Source of the DNA: Alkalihalobacillus sp047302405
Lineage (GTDB): Bacteria > Bacillota > Bacilli > Bacillales > Bacillaceae_D
Direction: 5' to 3'
Assembly: GCF_047302405.1 (NCBI RefSeq)
Contig: NZ_CP154853.1
Span: 496,001 to 560,000 of the forward strand
DNA: 64,000 nucleotides
Below are positions 1-8,463 of this stretch, piece after piece; the stretch's first letter is position 1; each line of letters opens with the position of its first letter. The notes below the pieces were generated by a model. The model was not told the DNA's origin and did no database searches. It saw nothing but the letters and a program-made list of their open reading frames with translations. Both the position numbers and the translations under genes were made by a program.

Positions 1-744
1 TGTGAGGAATTTAAAACATTAGAAGGTCAACAAAAGGGAATTGAGCAATTAAAGAAATTTGGCATTGAAGGTTTAGTTGTCATTGGTGGTGACGGTTCTT
101 TCCAAGGGGCAAGAAAATTAACGGAACACGGTTTTCCAACCATCGGGGTACCGGGAACGATTGATAATGATATTCCGGGTACAGATTTTACGATCGGATT
201 TGATACAGCATTAAATACGATTATTGAAGCGATCGATAAAATTCGAGATACAGCTACTTCACATGAGAGAACTTATGTGATTGAAGTTATGGGGCGTCAT
301 GCCGGAGACCTTGCGTTATGGGCAGGACTCGCTGATGGTGCCGAAACCATTCTGATTCCTGAAGCTGACTATGATATGGACCAAATTGTTAACCGTTTAA
401 AGCGCGGGCAAGAACGTGGCAAAAAGCATAGTATCATCATCGTTGCTGAAGGAGTAGGAAATGGATTTACTTTCGGAAAAGAAATTAGTGATGCAACGAA
501 TATGGAAACACGTGTAACAGTGTTAGGTCATATTCAACGTGGTGGTTCACCAACAGCGTCTGATCGAGTGCTCGCTAGTCGTTTAGGGGCAAAGGCTGTT
601 GATCTTTTAATAGATGGTAAAGCCGGCGTTACGGTAGGTATTCAAAAGAATGAACTTGTTTATCATGATATTGAGGAAGTTTTATCACAAAAGCATGAAG
701 TTAATTTAGATATGTACAAGCTATCACAAGAATTATCCATTTAA
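1..744 (+). CDS. pfkA: 6-phosphofructokinase, 5'-truncated by window edge
   Basis: ATP-dependent phosphofructokinase, which makes fructose-1,6-bisphosphate in glycolysis. The reading frame is open from base 1, so the N-terminus lies outside the window; 247 codons remain of about 319 in the family. Visible motifs are GGDGSFQGA (ATP site), PGTIDNDIPGTD with the catalytic Asp of the family, and MGRHAGDLALWAG (substrate and effector contacts). A GTG at 277 is internal, because the conserved sequence continues upstream of it without a stop. pyk starts 54 bp downstream with no terminator between them, so pfkA-pyk is probably one operon, as in B. subtilis. Confidence 0.97.
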   Translation, partial: CEEFKTLEGQQKGIEQLKKFGIEGLVVIGGDGSFQGARKLTEHGFPTIGVPGTIDNDIPGTDFTIGFDTALNTIIEAIDKIRDTATSHERTYVIEVMGRHAGDLALWAGLADGAETILIPEADYDMDQIVNRLKRGQERGKKHSIIIVAEGVGNGFTFGKEISDATNMETRVTVLGHIQRGGSPTASDRVLASRLGAKAVDLLIDGKAGVTVGIQKNELVYHDIEEVLSQKHEVNLDMYKLSQELSI

Positions 745-797
745 TTCTTTCCTTTCTTGTGTGCTTTTGGAGTAGTAGAATTATATAGGAGGCAATT

Positions 798-2555
798 ATG
801 CGTAAAACGAAAATTGTATGTACAATCGGTCCAGCCAGTGAAAGTGTTGAAAAGCTTGTCCAATTAATAGAAGCAGGAATGAATGTTGCTCGTTTGAATT
901 TTTCCCATGGTGATTTTGAAGAACATGGAGCACGTATTAAAAACATTCGAGAAGCTTCAAAAATAACCGGTAAAACAGTCGCTATTTTATTAGATACAAA
1001 AGGTCCAGAAATCCGCACTCAAACATTAGAAAACGGCATGGTTGAGTTAAAAGCAGGTCAATCGTTAATCGTATCCATGAATGAAGTCGTTGGGAATAAC
1101 GAAATCATTTCAATTACATATCCTGAGCTTGTTAAGGATGTGCAAATTGGTTCGACTTTATTATTAGATGACGGATTAATTGAATTAGAAGTGACAGAAA
1201 TTCGCGATTCAGAACTTGTGACAACAGTTAAAAATAGTGGTGTTTTAAAAAATAAAAAAGGCTGTAATGTCCCTAATGTTAGTGTCAATCTACCAGGTAT
1301 TACGGAAAAAGACGCAGCAGACATTCGTTTTGGTATTGAGCAAGATGTTGACTTTGTTGCGGCATCTTTTGTTCGCAGAGCATCAGATGTTCTCGAAATT
1401 CGTGAGCTACTAGAAAACAATGGTGGCGGAACAATAAAAATCATTCCAAAGATTGAAAATCAAGAAGGTGTTGACAACATCGATGAGATTCTTCAAGTTT
1501 CAGATGGATTAATGGTTGCCCGTGGTGATTTAGGGGTAGAAATTCCGGTTGAAGAAGTACCATTAGTACAAAAGCAATTAATTAAGAAGTGTAATACAGA
1601 AGCGAAGCCAGTTATTACAGCTACACAAATGTTAGATTCGATGCAACGTAATCCACGCCCAACAAGAGCAGAAGCAAGTGATGTGGCAAATGCGATTTTT
1701 GATGGAACGGATGCGATTATGCTTTCAGGAGAGACAGCTGCTGGTGATTATCCGGTTGAAGCTGTTCAAACAATGAATAAAATTGCCGCAAGAGCGGAGC
1801 AAGGTTTAAATTATAAAGCGATGCTAAATAAGATTACAAAGGCTGAAGATACAATGACGACGACTAGTGCAATCGGTCAGTCCGTTGTTCATACCGCTTT
1901 TAATTTAAATACGTCTTATATTTTATCTGCAACGGAAAGTGGTTATACGGCTCAAATTGTTTCAAAATATCGTCCGAAAGCAGATATCATTGCGGTAACG
2001 AGTAATAAAAATGCCTTTCGTCAATTGAGTTTAGTCTGGGGAGTAATTCCTGTATTGGGAGAAAAAGCGAAATCAACCGATCATATGTTAGAAATTACGG
2101 TTGACGCTGCGGTCGAGGCAGGAATTATTAAACAAGGCGAGCGTGTTGTCATCACAGCTGGTGTACCAGTAGGTGAATCAGGTACAACGAACTTAATTAA
2201 AGTTCACGTAATTGGTGAAGTAATTGCTAAAGGTCAAGGAATTGGGCGTAGCTCTGTAACTGGCCAAATCGTCATTGCCAAAGATGCGGATGAGGCGATT
2301 GCCAAAGTGAAACCAAACTCGATTTTAGTGATGCAAAGTACAGACAAAGATATGATTCCTGCTTTTGAAAAGGCAGCGGCTGTTATCACTGAAGAGGGTG
2401 GATTAACATCTCATGCAGCTGTAGTTGGTTTAAGTCTAAATACACCAGTTATTGTAGGGGTAGAGAATGCTCTTAACCTATTTACTGAAGGAGAAGAGGT
2501 TACTGTAGATAGCACACGCGGAGATATTTACAGAGGACATGCGAGTGTTCTATAA
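798..2555 (+). CDS. pyk: Pyruvate kinase (Bacillus type with extra C-terminal domain)
   Basis: Converts phosphoenolpyruvate and ADP to pyruvate and ATP at the end of glycolysis. At 585 aa it has the long form found in Bacillus. The N-terminal barrel begins MRKTKIVCTIGPASE and carries IPKIENQEGV, VARGDLGVEIP and TATQMLDSM (K+, Mg2+ and substrate site). The extra C-terminal domain of about 110 aa resembles the PEP-utilising phosphohistidine domain and keeps GGLTSHAAVVG near residue 535. The start is an ATG after AGGAGG. It follows pfkA directly and ends at a strong terminator. Confidence 0.98.
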   Translation: MRKTKIVCTIGPASESVEKLVQLIEAGMNVARLNFSHGDFEEHGARIKNIREASKITGKTVAILLDTKGPEIRTQTLENGMVELKAGQSLIVSMNEVVGNNEIISITYPELVKDVQIGSTLLLDDGLIELEVTEIRDSELVTTVKNSGVLKNKKGCNVPNVSVNLPGITEKDAADIRFGIEQDVDFVAASFVRRASDVLEIRELLENNGGGTIKIIPKIENQEGVDNIDEILQVSDGLMVARGDLGVEIPVEEVPLVQKQLIKKCNTEAKPVITATQMLDSMQRNPRPTRAEASDVANAIFDGTDAIMLSGETAAGDYPVEAVQTMNKIAARAEQGLNYKAMLNKITKAEDTMTTTSAIGQSVVHTAFNLNTSYILSATESGYTAQIVSKYRPKADIIAVTSNKNAFRQLSLVWGVIPVLGEKAKSTDHMLEITVDAAVEAGIIKQGERVVITAGVPVGESGTTNLIKVHVIGEVIAKGQGIGRSSVTGQIVIAKDADEAIAKVKPNSILVMQSTDKDMIPAFEKAAAVITEEGGLTSHAAVVGLSLNTPVIVGVENALNLFTEGEEVTVDSTRGDIYRGHASVL

Positions 2556-2565
2556 TTAAAGAAGA

Positions 2566-2602
2566 AGAGGAGAAGGGAATCCCCTTCTCCTCTGTTTTTT
2601 TT
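2566..2602 (+). terminator. Rho-independent terminator after pyk
   Basis: A perfect 12-bp stem (AGAGGAGAAGGG / CCCTTCTCCTCT) with loop AATC, followed by GTTTTTTTT. It ends the pfkA-pyk transcript. Confidence 0.9.
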
Positions 2603-2675
2603 CTTTGTGATTTATTAGTATGAGTCTGTTTCTTTCGTATAAATATTTGATAAACTAAGAAAAAAGAGGGATATT

Positions 2676-3077
2676 ATGCCTAAGTATTTTTTGCTCCTAT
2701 TGTTGCTCTTTCCACTTCTAGAAGTAATCGGCTTTATTTTAGTTAGCCAAATTGTTGGGATTTGGCCAACAATTATATTAATTGTCCTTTCAAGTATTTT
2801 GGGGGCTTGGCTCGCCAAACGCGAAGGACTACAAGCAATTCGATTAGCTCAAATGCAAATTAATCAAGGCCAAATGCCAAATCAAGTTATGTTAGATGGC
2901 CTATGTATTTTATTTGGTGGTTTGGCTCTATTAATTCCTGGTTTTATTACCGACATCCTCGGTCTCCTCTTATTAATACCAAAAACGAGAGCCATGTTTA
3001 AAGCTCTATTAATCAAATGGTTCTCAAAGTTAGTGAGAAATGGGCAATTTGTCGTCATCAACCGTCGCCCCTTCTAG
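2676..3077 (+). CDS. fxsA: FxsA-family membrane protein
   Basis: A 133-aa integral membrane protein of the FxsA (YtzA) family. E. coli FxsA relieves exclusion of phage T7 by the F plasmid, but its normal cellular role is unknown. Hydrophobic segments cover roughly residues 3-20, 25-45 and 72-98, joined by the family-typical short loop KREGLQAIRLAQMQINQGQMP. A charged tail (INRRPF) ends the protein. Its position between pyk and ytwI is the same as in B. subtilis. The start is an ATG after AAGAGGG. Confidence 0.88.
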   Translation: MPKYFLLLLLLFPLLEVIGFILVSQIVGIWPTIILIVLSSILGAWLAKREGLQAIRLAQMQINQGQMPNQVMLDGLCILFGGLALLIPGFITDILGLLLLIPKTRAMFKALLIKWFSKLVRNGQFVVINRRPF

Positions 3078-3147
3078 AGTTCTGAACAAAAGTGGTGAAA
3101 AACCTAGAGCACTGATAGCGATGAAACCGTAAGAAAGGGACGATAAA

Positions 3148-3618
3148 ATGTCTCAAGCAACATTATTTATGCTCGCCCTATTAGCGATTGCCGTTATTGC
3201 CAAAAATCAGTCCTTATTAGTTGCTGTGGCTTTTTTATTAGTGATTAAATGGATTGGACTAGGTGATAAGCTTTTTCCTCTATTCCAAACAAAGGGAATT
3301 AATATTGGGGTTACTGTGATTACGATTGCGGTGTTAACCCCTATTGTGACAGGTGAAATTGGTTTCAAACAATTAGGGGAAGCCGTACGTTCTCCTTATG
3401 CTTGGGTTGCATTAGCATCAGGGGTTCTGGTTGCTTTAATTGCGGCCAATGGTTTAGATTTATTAAAAGAAGATCCACATATTACGACCGCCCTTGTATT
3501 CGGAACGATTCTTGCTGTGGCCTTATTTAAGGGTGTTGCCGTTGGACCTTTAATCGGTGCCGGGATTGCCTACTTAACCATGCAAATGATTCAATTTTTT
3601 TCAAAGCTTGGCGGATAG
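3148..3618 (+). CDS. ytwI: DUF441/UPF0756 membrane protein YtwI
   Basis: A 156-aa protein made almost entirely of hydrophobic segments (about four or five helices), matching the DUF441 (UPF0756) family represented by B. subtilis YtwI. Its function is unknown. The start is an ATG after AAGAAAGGGAC with good spacing. It lies 70 bp after fxsA and probably shares its transcript. No clear terminator follows; the downstream intergenic region is filled with repeats. Confidence 0.85.
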   Translation: MSQATLFMLALLAIAVIAKNQSLLVAVAFLLVIKWIGLGDKLFPLFQTKGINIGVTVITIAVLTPIVTGEIGFKQLGEAVRSPYAWVALASGVLVALIAANGLDLLKEDPHITTALVFGTILAVALFKGVAVGPLIGAGIAYLTMQMIQFFSKLGG

Positions 3619-3699
3619 GTGAAAAGTCTCCCTTCAAATGGGTTTACTGATAGTTGAACCAAATGATGTTTCGTTACTTATAAAAATAGAAAAGTCCAA

Positions 3700-3790
3700 A
3701 ACGGAGTGAGCGGAATACCAGGAGGCTCCCGACTCACCCGCGATTGCTGTGGGCATGCAGCTTGCGGAGTAGATTTAACTAATAGAACCA
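3700..3790 (+). repeat. GC-rich interspersed repeat, degenerate copy (R1)
   Basis: Contains CCAAAACGGAGTGAGCGG, GGAGGCTCCCGACTCACCCG and GCGGAGTAGA. These blocks recur, usually with more complete flanks, near 42375-42593 (opposite strand) and 56470-56620. The upstream bases (ATAGTTGAACCAAATG) are also related to the ends of those copies. This copy looks internally deleted. No coding potential is seen. Confidence 0.6.
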
Positions 3791-3893
3791 TATTTTAACG
3801 AGTCTCCCAGTTCACCTGTAGAACCCGTAGGCCACAAAGCATAAAGCAAAGCAGAAGTTTACAATCTGAGAATCGAGATCATTTTGTTTATAA

Positions 3894-4201
3894 CTCAACT
3901 TTCGCATAGAGAAAATCCGTTCAACGAGTTGGCAGAAGGGAAGCTCTTAAACAAATACCCTTGACACGTTTGAAAAGCGAGAACGCACTATTATACAAAA
4001 CGGATAAACTGTGCAGTAAAAAAAATATGCCCTCCGGCGGTCGCTTCATTTTAGTGAACAGATTCCTTCAACAGCCTACTAAGAGCTGTGTTCAGATGTC
4101 AACGATTGAACCGTCCATGTAAAGTCAATTTGAGTCTTGTATCGCCCTAAAGTTAATCGCTATCAACGGTTAAGAGTCAATCATACTCTGCGAAAGTTGA
4201 G
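3894..4201. mobile_element. 308-bp TIR element, MITE-like (short copy)
   Basis: Bounded by 13-bp perfect terminal inverted repeats CTCAACTTTCGCA (3894-3906) and TGCGAAAGTTGAG (4189-4201). It is flanked by a 7-bp direct repeat TTTATAA (3887-3893 and 4202-4208) that looks like a target-site duplication. Both arms match the arms of the 894-bp element at 8464-9357 in reverse orientation, but the central ~580 bp is absent: GGCGGTCGCT joins directly to TCATTTTAGTGAACAG. No transposase ORF is present, so it would depend on an enzyme supplied elsewhere. It lies in the ytwI-citZ gap. Confidence 0.75.
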
Positions 4202-4309
4202 TTTATAAGTAGAAGGGAGGATGTATGAGCACTCTCCCTTTTATTTTTAATTGAAATATCAAAATTAAATGTAATTTTTGGCATCTTTTAATTTGTTGAG
4301 TCGAAAACA

Positions 4310-4338
4310 TTCACAAAAGTAAAAAAAATGTTTATAAT
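4310..4338 (+). promoter_or_regulatory. Sigma-A promoter of citZ
   Basis: TTCACA (4310-4315), 17-bp spacer, TATAAT (4333-4338). It predicts a start near 4345 and a leader of about 105 nt. Confidence 0.7.
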
Positions 4339-4366
4339 GGGAGATGGAGTTCCTTTCTACATAGCA

Positions 4367-4393
4367 CATTTCCAAATTCTTCACTTGGAAATG
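4367..4393 (+). promoter_or_regulatory. 9-bp inverted repeat in the citZ leader
   Basis: CATTTCCAA / TTGGAAATG, perfect, with a 9-nt loop. It lies downstream of the promoter and overlaps a cre-like site by 3 bp, so it would form an RNA hairpin in the 5' UTR. In B. subtilis the citZ leader RNA is reported to be a target of the moonlighting aconitase CitB; whether this hairpin does that job here is inference. Confidence 0.45.
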
Positions 4394-4405
4394 TAAGCAT
4401 TTACT
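4391..4405 (+). promoter_or_regulatory. cre-like CcpA site in the citZ leader
   Basis: ATGTAAGCATTTACT fits the catabolite-responsive element consensus WTGNAANCGNWNNCW with one mismatch (A for the central G). It lies about 45 bp downstream of the predicted start, a position suited to roadblock repression. Confidence 0.45.
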
Positions 4406-4449
4406 ATATGCTTTGAGGAAAGATTTTATGGGATAAAGGAGAGGTTATT

Positions 4450-5565
4450 GTGAGTGCAACTCGTGGATTAGAAGGTATTGTAGCAACAACTTCAAGTGTA
4501 AGTTCAATTATTGACAGTACGCTAACTTATCAAGGTTATGAAATTGATGATTTAGCGGATCATGCCAGTTTTGAAGAAGTCATTTTCTTGCTTTGGAACG
4601 GTCGCTTACCAAAAGAAGCGGAGTTAAATGAACTTAAAGACCAACTTGCTGAGCATGCTGTCATTCCAAATGAAGTGATTGAACAAATGAAGAGCTACCC
4701 GTTAAAAGATATTCACCCAATGGCAGCTTTAAGAACCGCTATTTCAAGTTTAGGACTTTATGATGAGGATGCGGATGTGATGGAAGAATCTGCGAACCGT
4801 CTTAAAGCATTAAAGCTTCAAGCAAAGATCCCGACAATCGTGACAGCGTTTTCGCGTTTACGTGAAGGAAAAGACCCAATTGCACCAAAGAAAGATTTGA
4901 GTTTTGCCGCGAACTTCCTTTACATGTTAAAAGGTGAAGATCCAGACGAAATCTCTGTAGATGCATTTAACAAAGCGCTTGTTCTTCACGCAGACCACGA
5001 ATTAAATGCTTCCACTTTTACAGCGCGTGTCTGTGTTGCGACATTATCTGATGTTTATTCAGGTATTACAGCCGCAATAGGTGCTTTAAAAGGGCCACTA
5101 CACGGTGGAGCAAATGAAGCCGTTATGAAGATGTTAACGGAAATTGACACGGTTGAAAATGTGGATCCTTTTGTACGTAAAGCCATTGATAATAAAGAAA
5201 AAATTATGGGCTTTGGACACCGTGTTTATAAGAATGGGGACCCACGTGCGAAGCATTTAAAAGAGATGTCTAAACGCTTGACTGAAATTACGGGTGAGAA
5301 AAAATGGTATGAAATGTCTGTTAAAATTGATGAAATTTTCACAGCGGAAAAAGGCATTTTACCAAATGTCGATTTCTATTCAGCTAGTGTGTATCACAGC
5401 TTAGGCATTGACCATGATTTATTTACACCAATCTTTGCGGTGAGTCGTACGTCAGGCTGGTTAGCCCATATTTTAGAGCAATACAGCAATAATCGATTAA
5501 TCCGTCCGCGCGCTGAATACAATGGACCAAATAAACAAGTTTACATTCCTTTAGAAAAACGTTAA
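4450..5565 (+). CDS. citZ: Citrate synthase
   Basis: Condenses oxaloacetate and acetyl-CoA into citrate, the entry step of the TCA cycle. It is 371 aa, the usual length for the Gram-positive type I enzyme. The catalytic regions are visible: GPLHGGANEAV (His), GFGHRVYKNGDPRA (His and Arg) and LPNVDFYSASVYHSLG (Asp). The start is GTG after GGAGAGG. It is followed by icd and mdh as in B. subtilis, but the citZ-icd gap of 217 bp shows only a weak hairpin around 5637-5653 without a T-run. Transcription appears to be controlled by the promoter, cre-like site and hairpin upstream. Confidence 0.97.
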   Translation: MSATRGLEGIVATTSSVSSIIDSTLTYQGYEIDDLADHASFEEVIFLLWNGRLPKEAELNELKDQLAEHAVIPNEVIEQMKSYPLKDIHPMAALRTAISSLGLYDEDADVMEESANRLKALKLQAKIPTIVTAFSRLREGKDPIAPKKDLSFAANFLYMLKGEDPDEISVDAFNKALVLHADHELNASTFTARVCVATLSDVYSGITAAIGALKGPLHGGANEAVMKMLTEIDTVENVDPFVRKAIDNKEKIMGFGHRVYKNGDPRAKHLKEMSKRLTEITGEKKWYEMSVKIDEIFTAEKGILPNVDFYSASVYHSLGIDHDLFTPIFAVSRTSGWLAHILEQYSNNRLIRPRAEYNGPNKQVYIPLEKR

Positions 5566-5782
5566 AAAATTTGACTGTTTTCTAAAAGATTATTAGCTTG
5601 TGTGTCATAACATAGTGCAGGCAGCCAAATTAATTAAGAGGGGAAACCCTCCCCTTATACATAAAAAAGTCGAATCTTGTATAAGTAGATATAGATATTT
5701 AGTGACAATTTTTATGTTTATTTGATAAGCTAGGTATGCGAAGTTTTTTATAGAGTAATTATTTCGAGGAGGTTTATGTAAT

Positions 5783-7051
5783 ATGGCAAACGGTGAAGTA
5801 ATTAAGGTAAATAACGGGGTACTTGATGTACCAAACAATCCAATCATTCCTTTTATTGAGGGAGACGGGACAGGCCCTGATATTTGGGCAGCAGCTTCAA
5901 GAGTCTTAGATGCTGCGGTTGAAAAAGCTTATAACGGTGAGAAGAAAATCGTATGGAAAGAAATTCTCGCTGGTGAAAAAGCATTTAACGAAACAGGTAG
6001 CTGGTTACCTGAAGAAACGTTAGAAGCTATTGATAAATATATGATTGCTATTAAAGGACCTTTAACAACTCCAGTAGGTGGGGGAATTCGTTCTTTAAAC
6101 GTTGCTCTACGTCAAGAGTTAGATTTATATGTGTGCTTACGTCCAGTACGTTATTTCCAAGGAGTACCTTCTCCAGTGAAACGTCCAGAAGATACGGATA
6201 TGGTTATCTTCCGTGAAAACTCTGAGGATATTTATGCAGGAATTGAGTATCAAGAAGGTTCTGAAGAAGTTCAAAAGCTAGTGAAGTTTTTACAAGAAGA
6301 ACTAGGAGCAAAGAAAATTCGCTTCCCTGAAACTTCTGGTATTGGTGTTAAACCAGTTTCAAAAGAAGGAACGGAGCGTTTAGTTCGTGCGACGATTCAA
6401 TATGCACTTGATGAAGGCCGTAAGAGTGTAACATTAGTACACAAAGGAAACATCATGAAGTTTACTGAGGGAGCATTTAAAAACTGGGGGTATGAGCTTG
6501 CTGAAAAAGAATTCGGCGATCAAGTATTCACATGGGCTCAGTATGATAAGATTGTTGAAGCTGAGGGTGTTGAAGCAGCAAATAAAGCACAAGACGAGGC
6601 GCTTGCTGCAGGTAAAATTCTTGTGAAAGATTCAATTGCTGATATTTTCTTACAACAAATCTTAACACGTCCAAAAGAGTTTGATGTTGTAGCCACAATG
6701 AACTTAAATGGTGACTACATTTCTGATGCATTAGCAGCTCAAGTTGGTGGTATCGGTATCGCTCCAGGAGCAAACATTAACTATGTAACTGGACATGCTA
6801 TTTTTGAAGCAACTCACGGTACAGCTCCTAAGTATGCTGGTCAAGATAAAGTGAATCCATCTTCTGTTTTATTATCAGGTGAATTAATGCTTCGTCACTT
6901 AGGTTGGAATGAAGCTGCGGACTTAATCATGTCTTCAATGGATAAAACAATCGCCAGCAAGGTTGTCACTTATGACTTCGCTCGTCTCATGGACGGTGCT
7001 ACAGAAGTTAAATGTTCTGGCTTTGCCGATGAGTTAATCAAAAACCTATAA
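5783..7051 (+). CDS. icd: Isocitrate dehydrogenase (NADP+)
   Basis: Oxidative decarboxylation of isocitrate to 2-oxoglutarate with NADPH formation. The 422-aa product matches the bacterial NADP-dependent type: FIEGDGTGPDIW at the N-terminus, GGGIRSLNVALRQ (substrate Ser/Asn/Arg cluster), FRENSEDIYAGIEY, and NLNGDYISDALAAQVGG with metal-binding Asp residues. The start is an ATG 8 bp after AGGAGG. It sits between citZ and mdh, and a hairpin follows. Confidence 0.97.
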   Translation: MANGEVIKVNNGVLDVPNNPIIPFIEGDGTGPDIWAAASRVLDAAVEKAYNGEKKIVWKEILAGEKAFNETGSWLPEETLEAIDKYMIAIKGPLTTPVGGGIRSLNVALRQELDLYVCLRPVRYFQGVPSPVKRPEDTDMVIFRENSEDIYAGIEYQEGSEEVQKLVKFLQEELGAKKIRFPETSGIGVKPVSKEGTERLVRATIQYALDEGRKSVTLVHKGNIMKFTEGAFKNWGYELAEKEFGDQVFTWAQYDKIVEAEGVEAANKAQDEALAAGKILVKDSIADIFLQQILTRPKEFDVVATMNLNGDYISDALAAQVGGIGIAPGANINYVTGHAIFEATHGTAPKYAGQDKVNPSSVLLSGELMLRHLGWNEAADLIMSSMDKTIASKVVTYDFARLMDGATEVKCSGFADELIKNL

Positions 7052-7072
7052 TCTTAATCGTTAAATCTATCA

Positions 7073-7118
7073 AGAGCGTATGTGATCTTCATGCATACGC
7101 TCTCTCATTGAGTCATTT
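7073..7118 (+). terminator. Hairpin between icd and mdh
   Basis: A perfect 10-bp stem AGAGCGTATG / CATACGCTCT with an 11-nt loop. A T-rich stretch (ATTTTTTATT) follows about 8 nt later. It could be a leaky terminator that lowers readthrough into mdh. Confidence 0.55.
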
Positions 7119-7167
7119 TTTATTGTTTGATCGTTAGTTGAAAACAACAATCAGGAGTGGTTATAAA

Positions 7168-8112
7168 ATGGCAATTAAGCGTAGAAAGATTTCAGTTATT
7201 GGAGCAGGTTTTACAGGAGCAACTACCGCATTAATGGTCGCACAAAAAGAGCTAGGCGATGTGGTATTAGTTGACATCCCTCAATTAGAAGGACCAACTA
7301 AAGGGAAAGCCCTTGATATGTTAGAATCAACACCTGTACAAGGAGTTGACTCAAATATTATCGGTACTTCAAACTACGAAGATACAAAAGATTCTGACGT
7401 AGTTGTGATTACAGCAGGTATTGCTCGTAAACCGGGGATGAGCCGTGATGATTTGGTCAGCACAAACGCTGGGATTATGAAAGCTGTTACTAGAGAAGTG
7501 GTTAAACATTCTCCTAATTGCTACATTATCGTTTTAACAAACCCGGCTGATGCGATGACTTATACAGTCTATAAAGAGTCTGGCTTCCCGAAAAACCGTG
7601 TCATCGGACAATCTGGTGTGCTTGATACGGCTCGTTTCCGTACATTTATTGCACAAGAACTTAACTTATCTGTAGAGGATATTACAGGTTTTGTTCTTGG
7701 TGGGCATGGGGATGACATGGTTCCATTAATTCGTTACTCATTCGCAGGTGGCGTACCTTTATCAAAGTTGATCTCCGAAGAACGTTTAGAAGAGATTGTG
7801 GAACGTACACGTAAAGGTGGCGGTGAGATTGTTGGTTTATTAGGTAACGGTAGTGCGTACTATGCACCAGCCGCTTCGTTAACTCAAATGGTTGAAGCGA
7901 TTATTAAAGATAAAAAGCGTGTGATTCCAACGATAGCTTACCTTGAAGGCGAGTATGGATATGAGGATTTATACTTAGGCGTACCAACGATTTTAGGTGG
8001 AGACGGAATTGAAAAAATCATTGAATTAGATTTATTAGAAGATGAAAAAGCAGCACTTGCAAAATCAGTAGATTCAGTACGTGCTGTGATGGAAGCTCTA
8101 CCTAAAGCGTAA
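7168..8112 (+). CDS. mdh: Malate dehydrogenase
   Basis: NAD-dependent oxidation of malate to oxaloacetate in the TCA cycle. The 314-aa product belongs to the LDH-like Mdh family: VIGAGFTGATTA dinucleotide fold, GIARKPGMSRDDL (substrate Arg loop), VLTNPADAMT, and GFVLGGHGDDMVP with the catalytic His. The start is the ATG at 7168, just after CAGGAGTGG; an in-frame upstream TTG at 7138 has no ribosome site and lengthens the protein beyond the family. In B. subtilis phoP follows directly; here about 5.7 kb of accessory DNA intervenes. Confidence 0.97.
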   Translation: MAIKRRKISVIGAGFTGATTALMVAQKELGDVVLVDIPQLEGPTKGKALDMLESTPVQGVDSNIIGTSNYEDTKDSDVVVITAGIARKPGMSRDDLVSTNAGIMKAVTREVVKHSPNCYIIVLTNPADAMTYTVYKESGFPKNRVIGQSGVLDTARFRTFIAQELNLSVEDITGFVLGGHGDDMVPLIRYSFAGGVPLSKLISEERLEEIVERTRKGGGEIVGLLGNGSAYYAPAASLTQMVEAIIKDKKRVIPTIAYLEGEYGYEDLYLGVPTILGGDGIEKIIELDLLEDEKAALAKSVDSVRAVMEALPKA

Positions 8113-8132
8113 CGGAGATTCAGAGTATTGGA

Positions 8133-8161
8133 GGCGTGATAATAACTTATCACGTCTTTTT
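8133..8161 (+). terminator. Terminator after mdh
   Basis: A stem GGCGTGATAA / TTATCACGTC (one G-T pair) with loop TAAC, followed by TTTTTATTTTT. It ends the citZ-icd-mdh region. Confidence 0.85.
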
Positions 8162-8463
8162 ATTTTTCAAATAAGTGATTATGAAGATTTTTTCTTCGAT
8201 GATGTTGACCCCTCTAAACATCTAAGTTGTTCACATATAACGGCTAGAACGAATCCTTCCCTTCCTTCCCTCATAAACTCACCATTTCAGAGCTCCTATT
8301 CCAATCGTTGAGTCATAACATACAAAGGGCTTAACCAAATTTCCTATGCGGAGCGGTTTATTTTATCCATTTATTCATTCATTTTCCAAAAAAACATACA
8401 AACGGCAGCACCCATTTTTATTTATAAGAGGTGATCGTTTTATTTCTTACGACTTTATAATTA

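Noticed and set aside
2613..2641. CGTATA before fxsA as a sigma-W promoter
   Set aside because: No TGAAAC-like sequence lies 16-17 bp upstream.
5637..5653. Hairpin AGGGGA/TCCCCT after citZ as a terminator
   Set aside because: There is no T-run after the stem, so I did not list it as a terminator.
7138..7167. Upstream TTG start of mdh
   Set aside because: It adds ten residues before the conserved N-terminus; the ribosome site points to the ATG at 7168.
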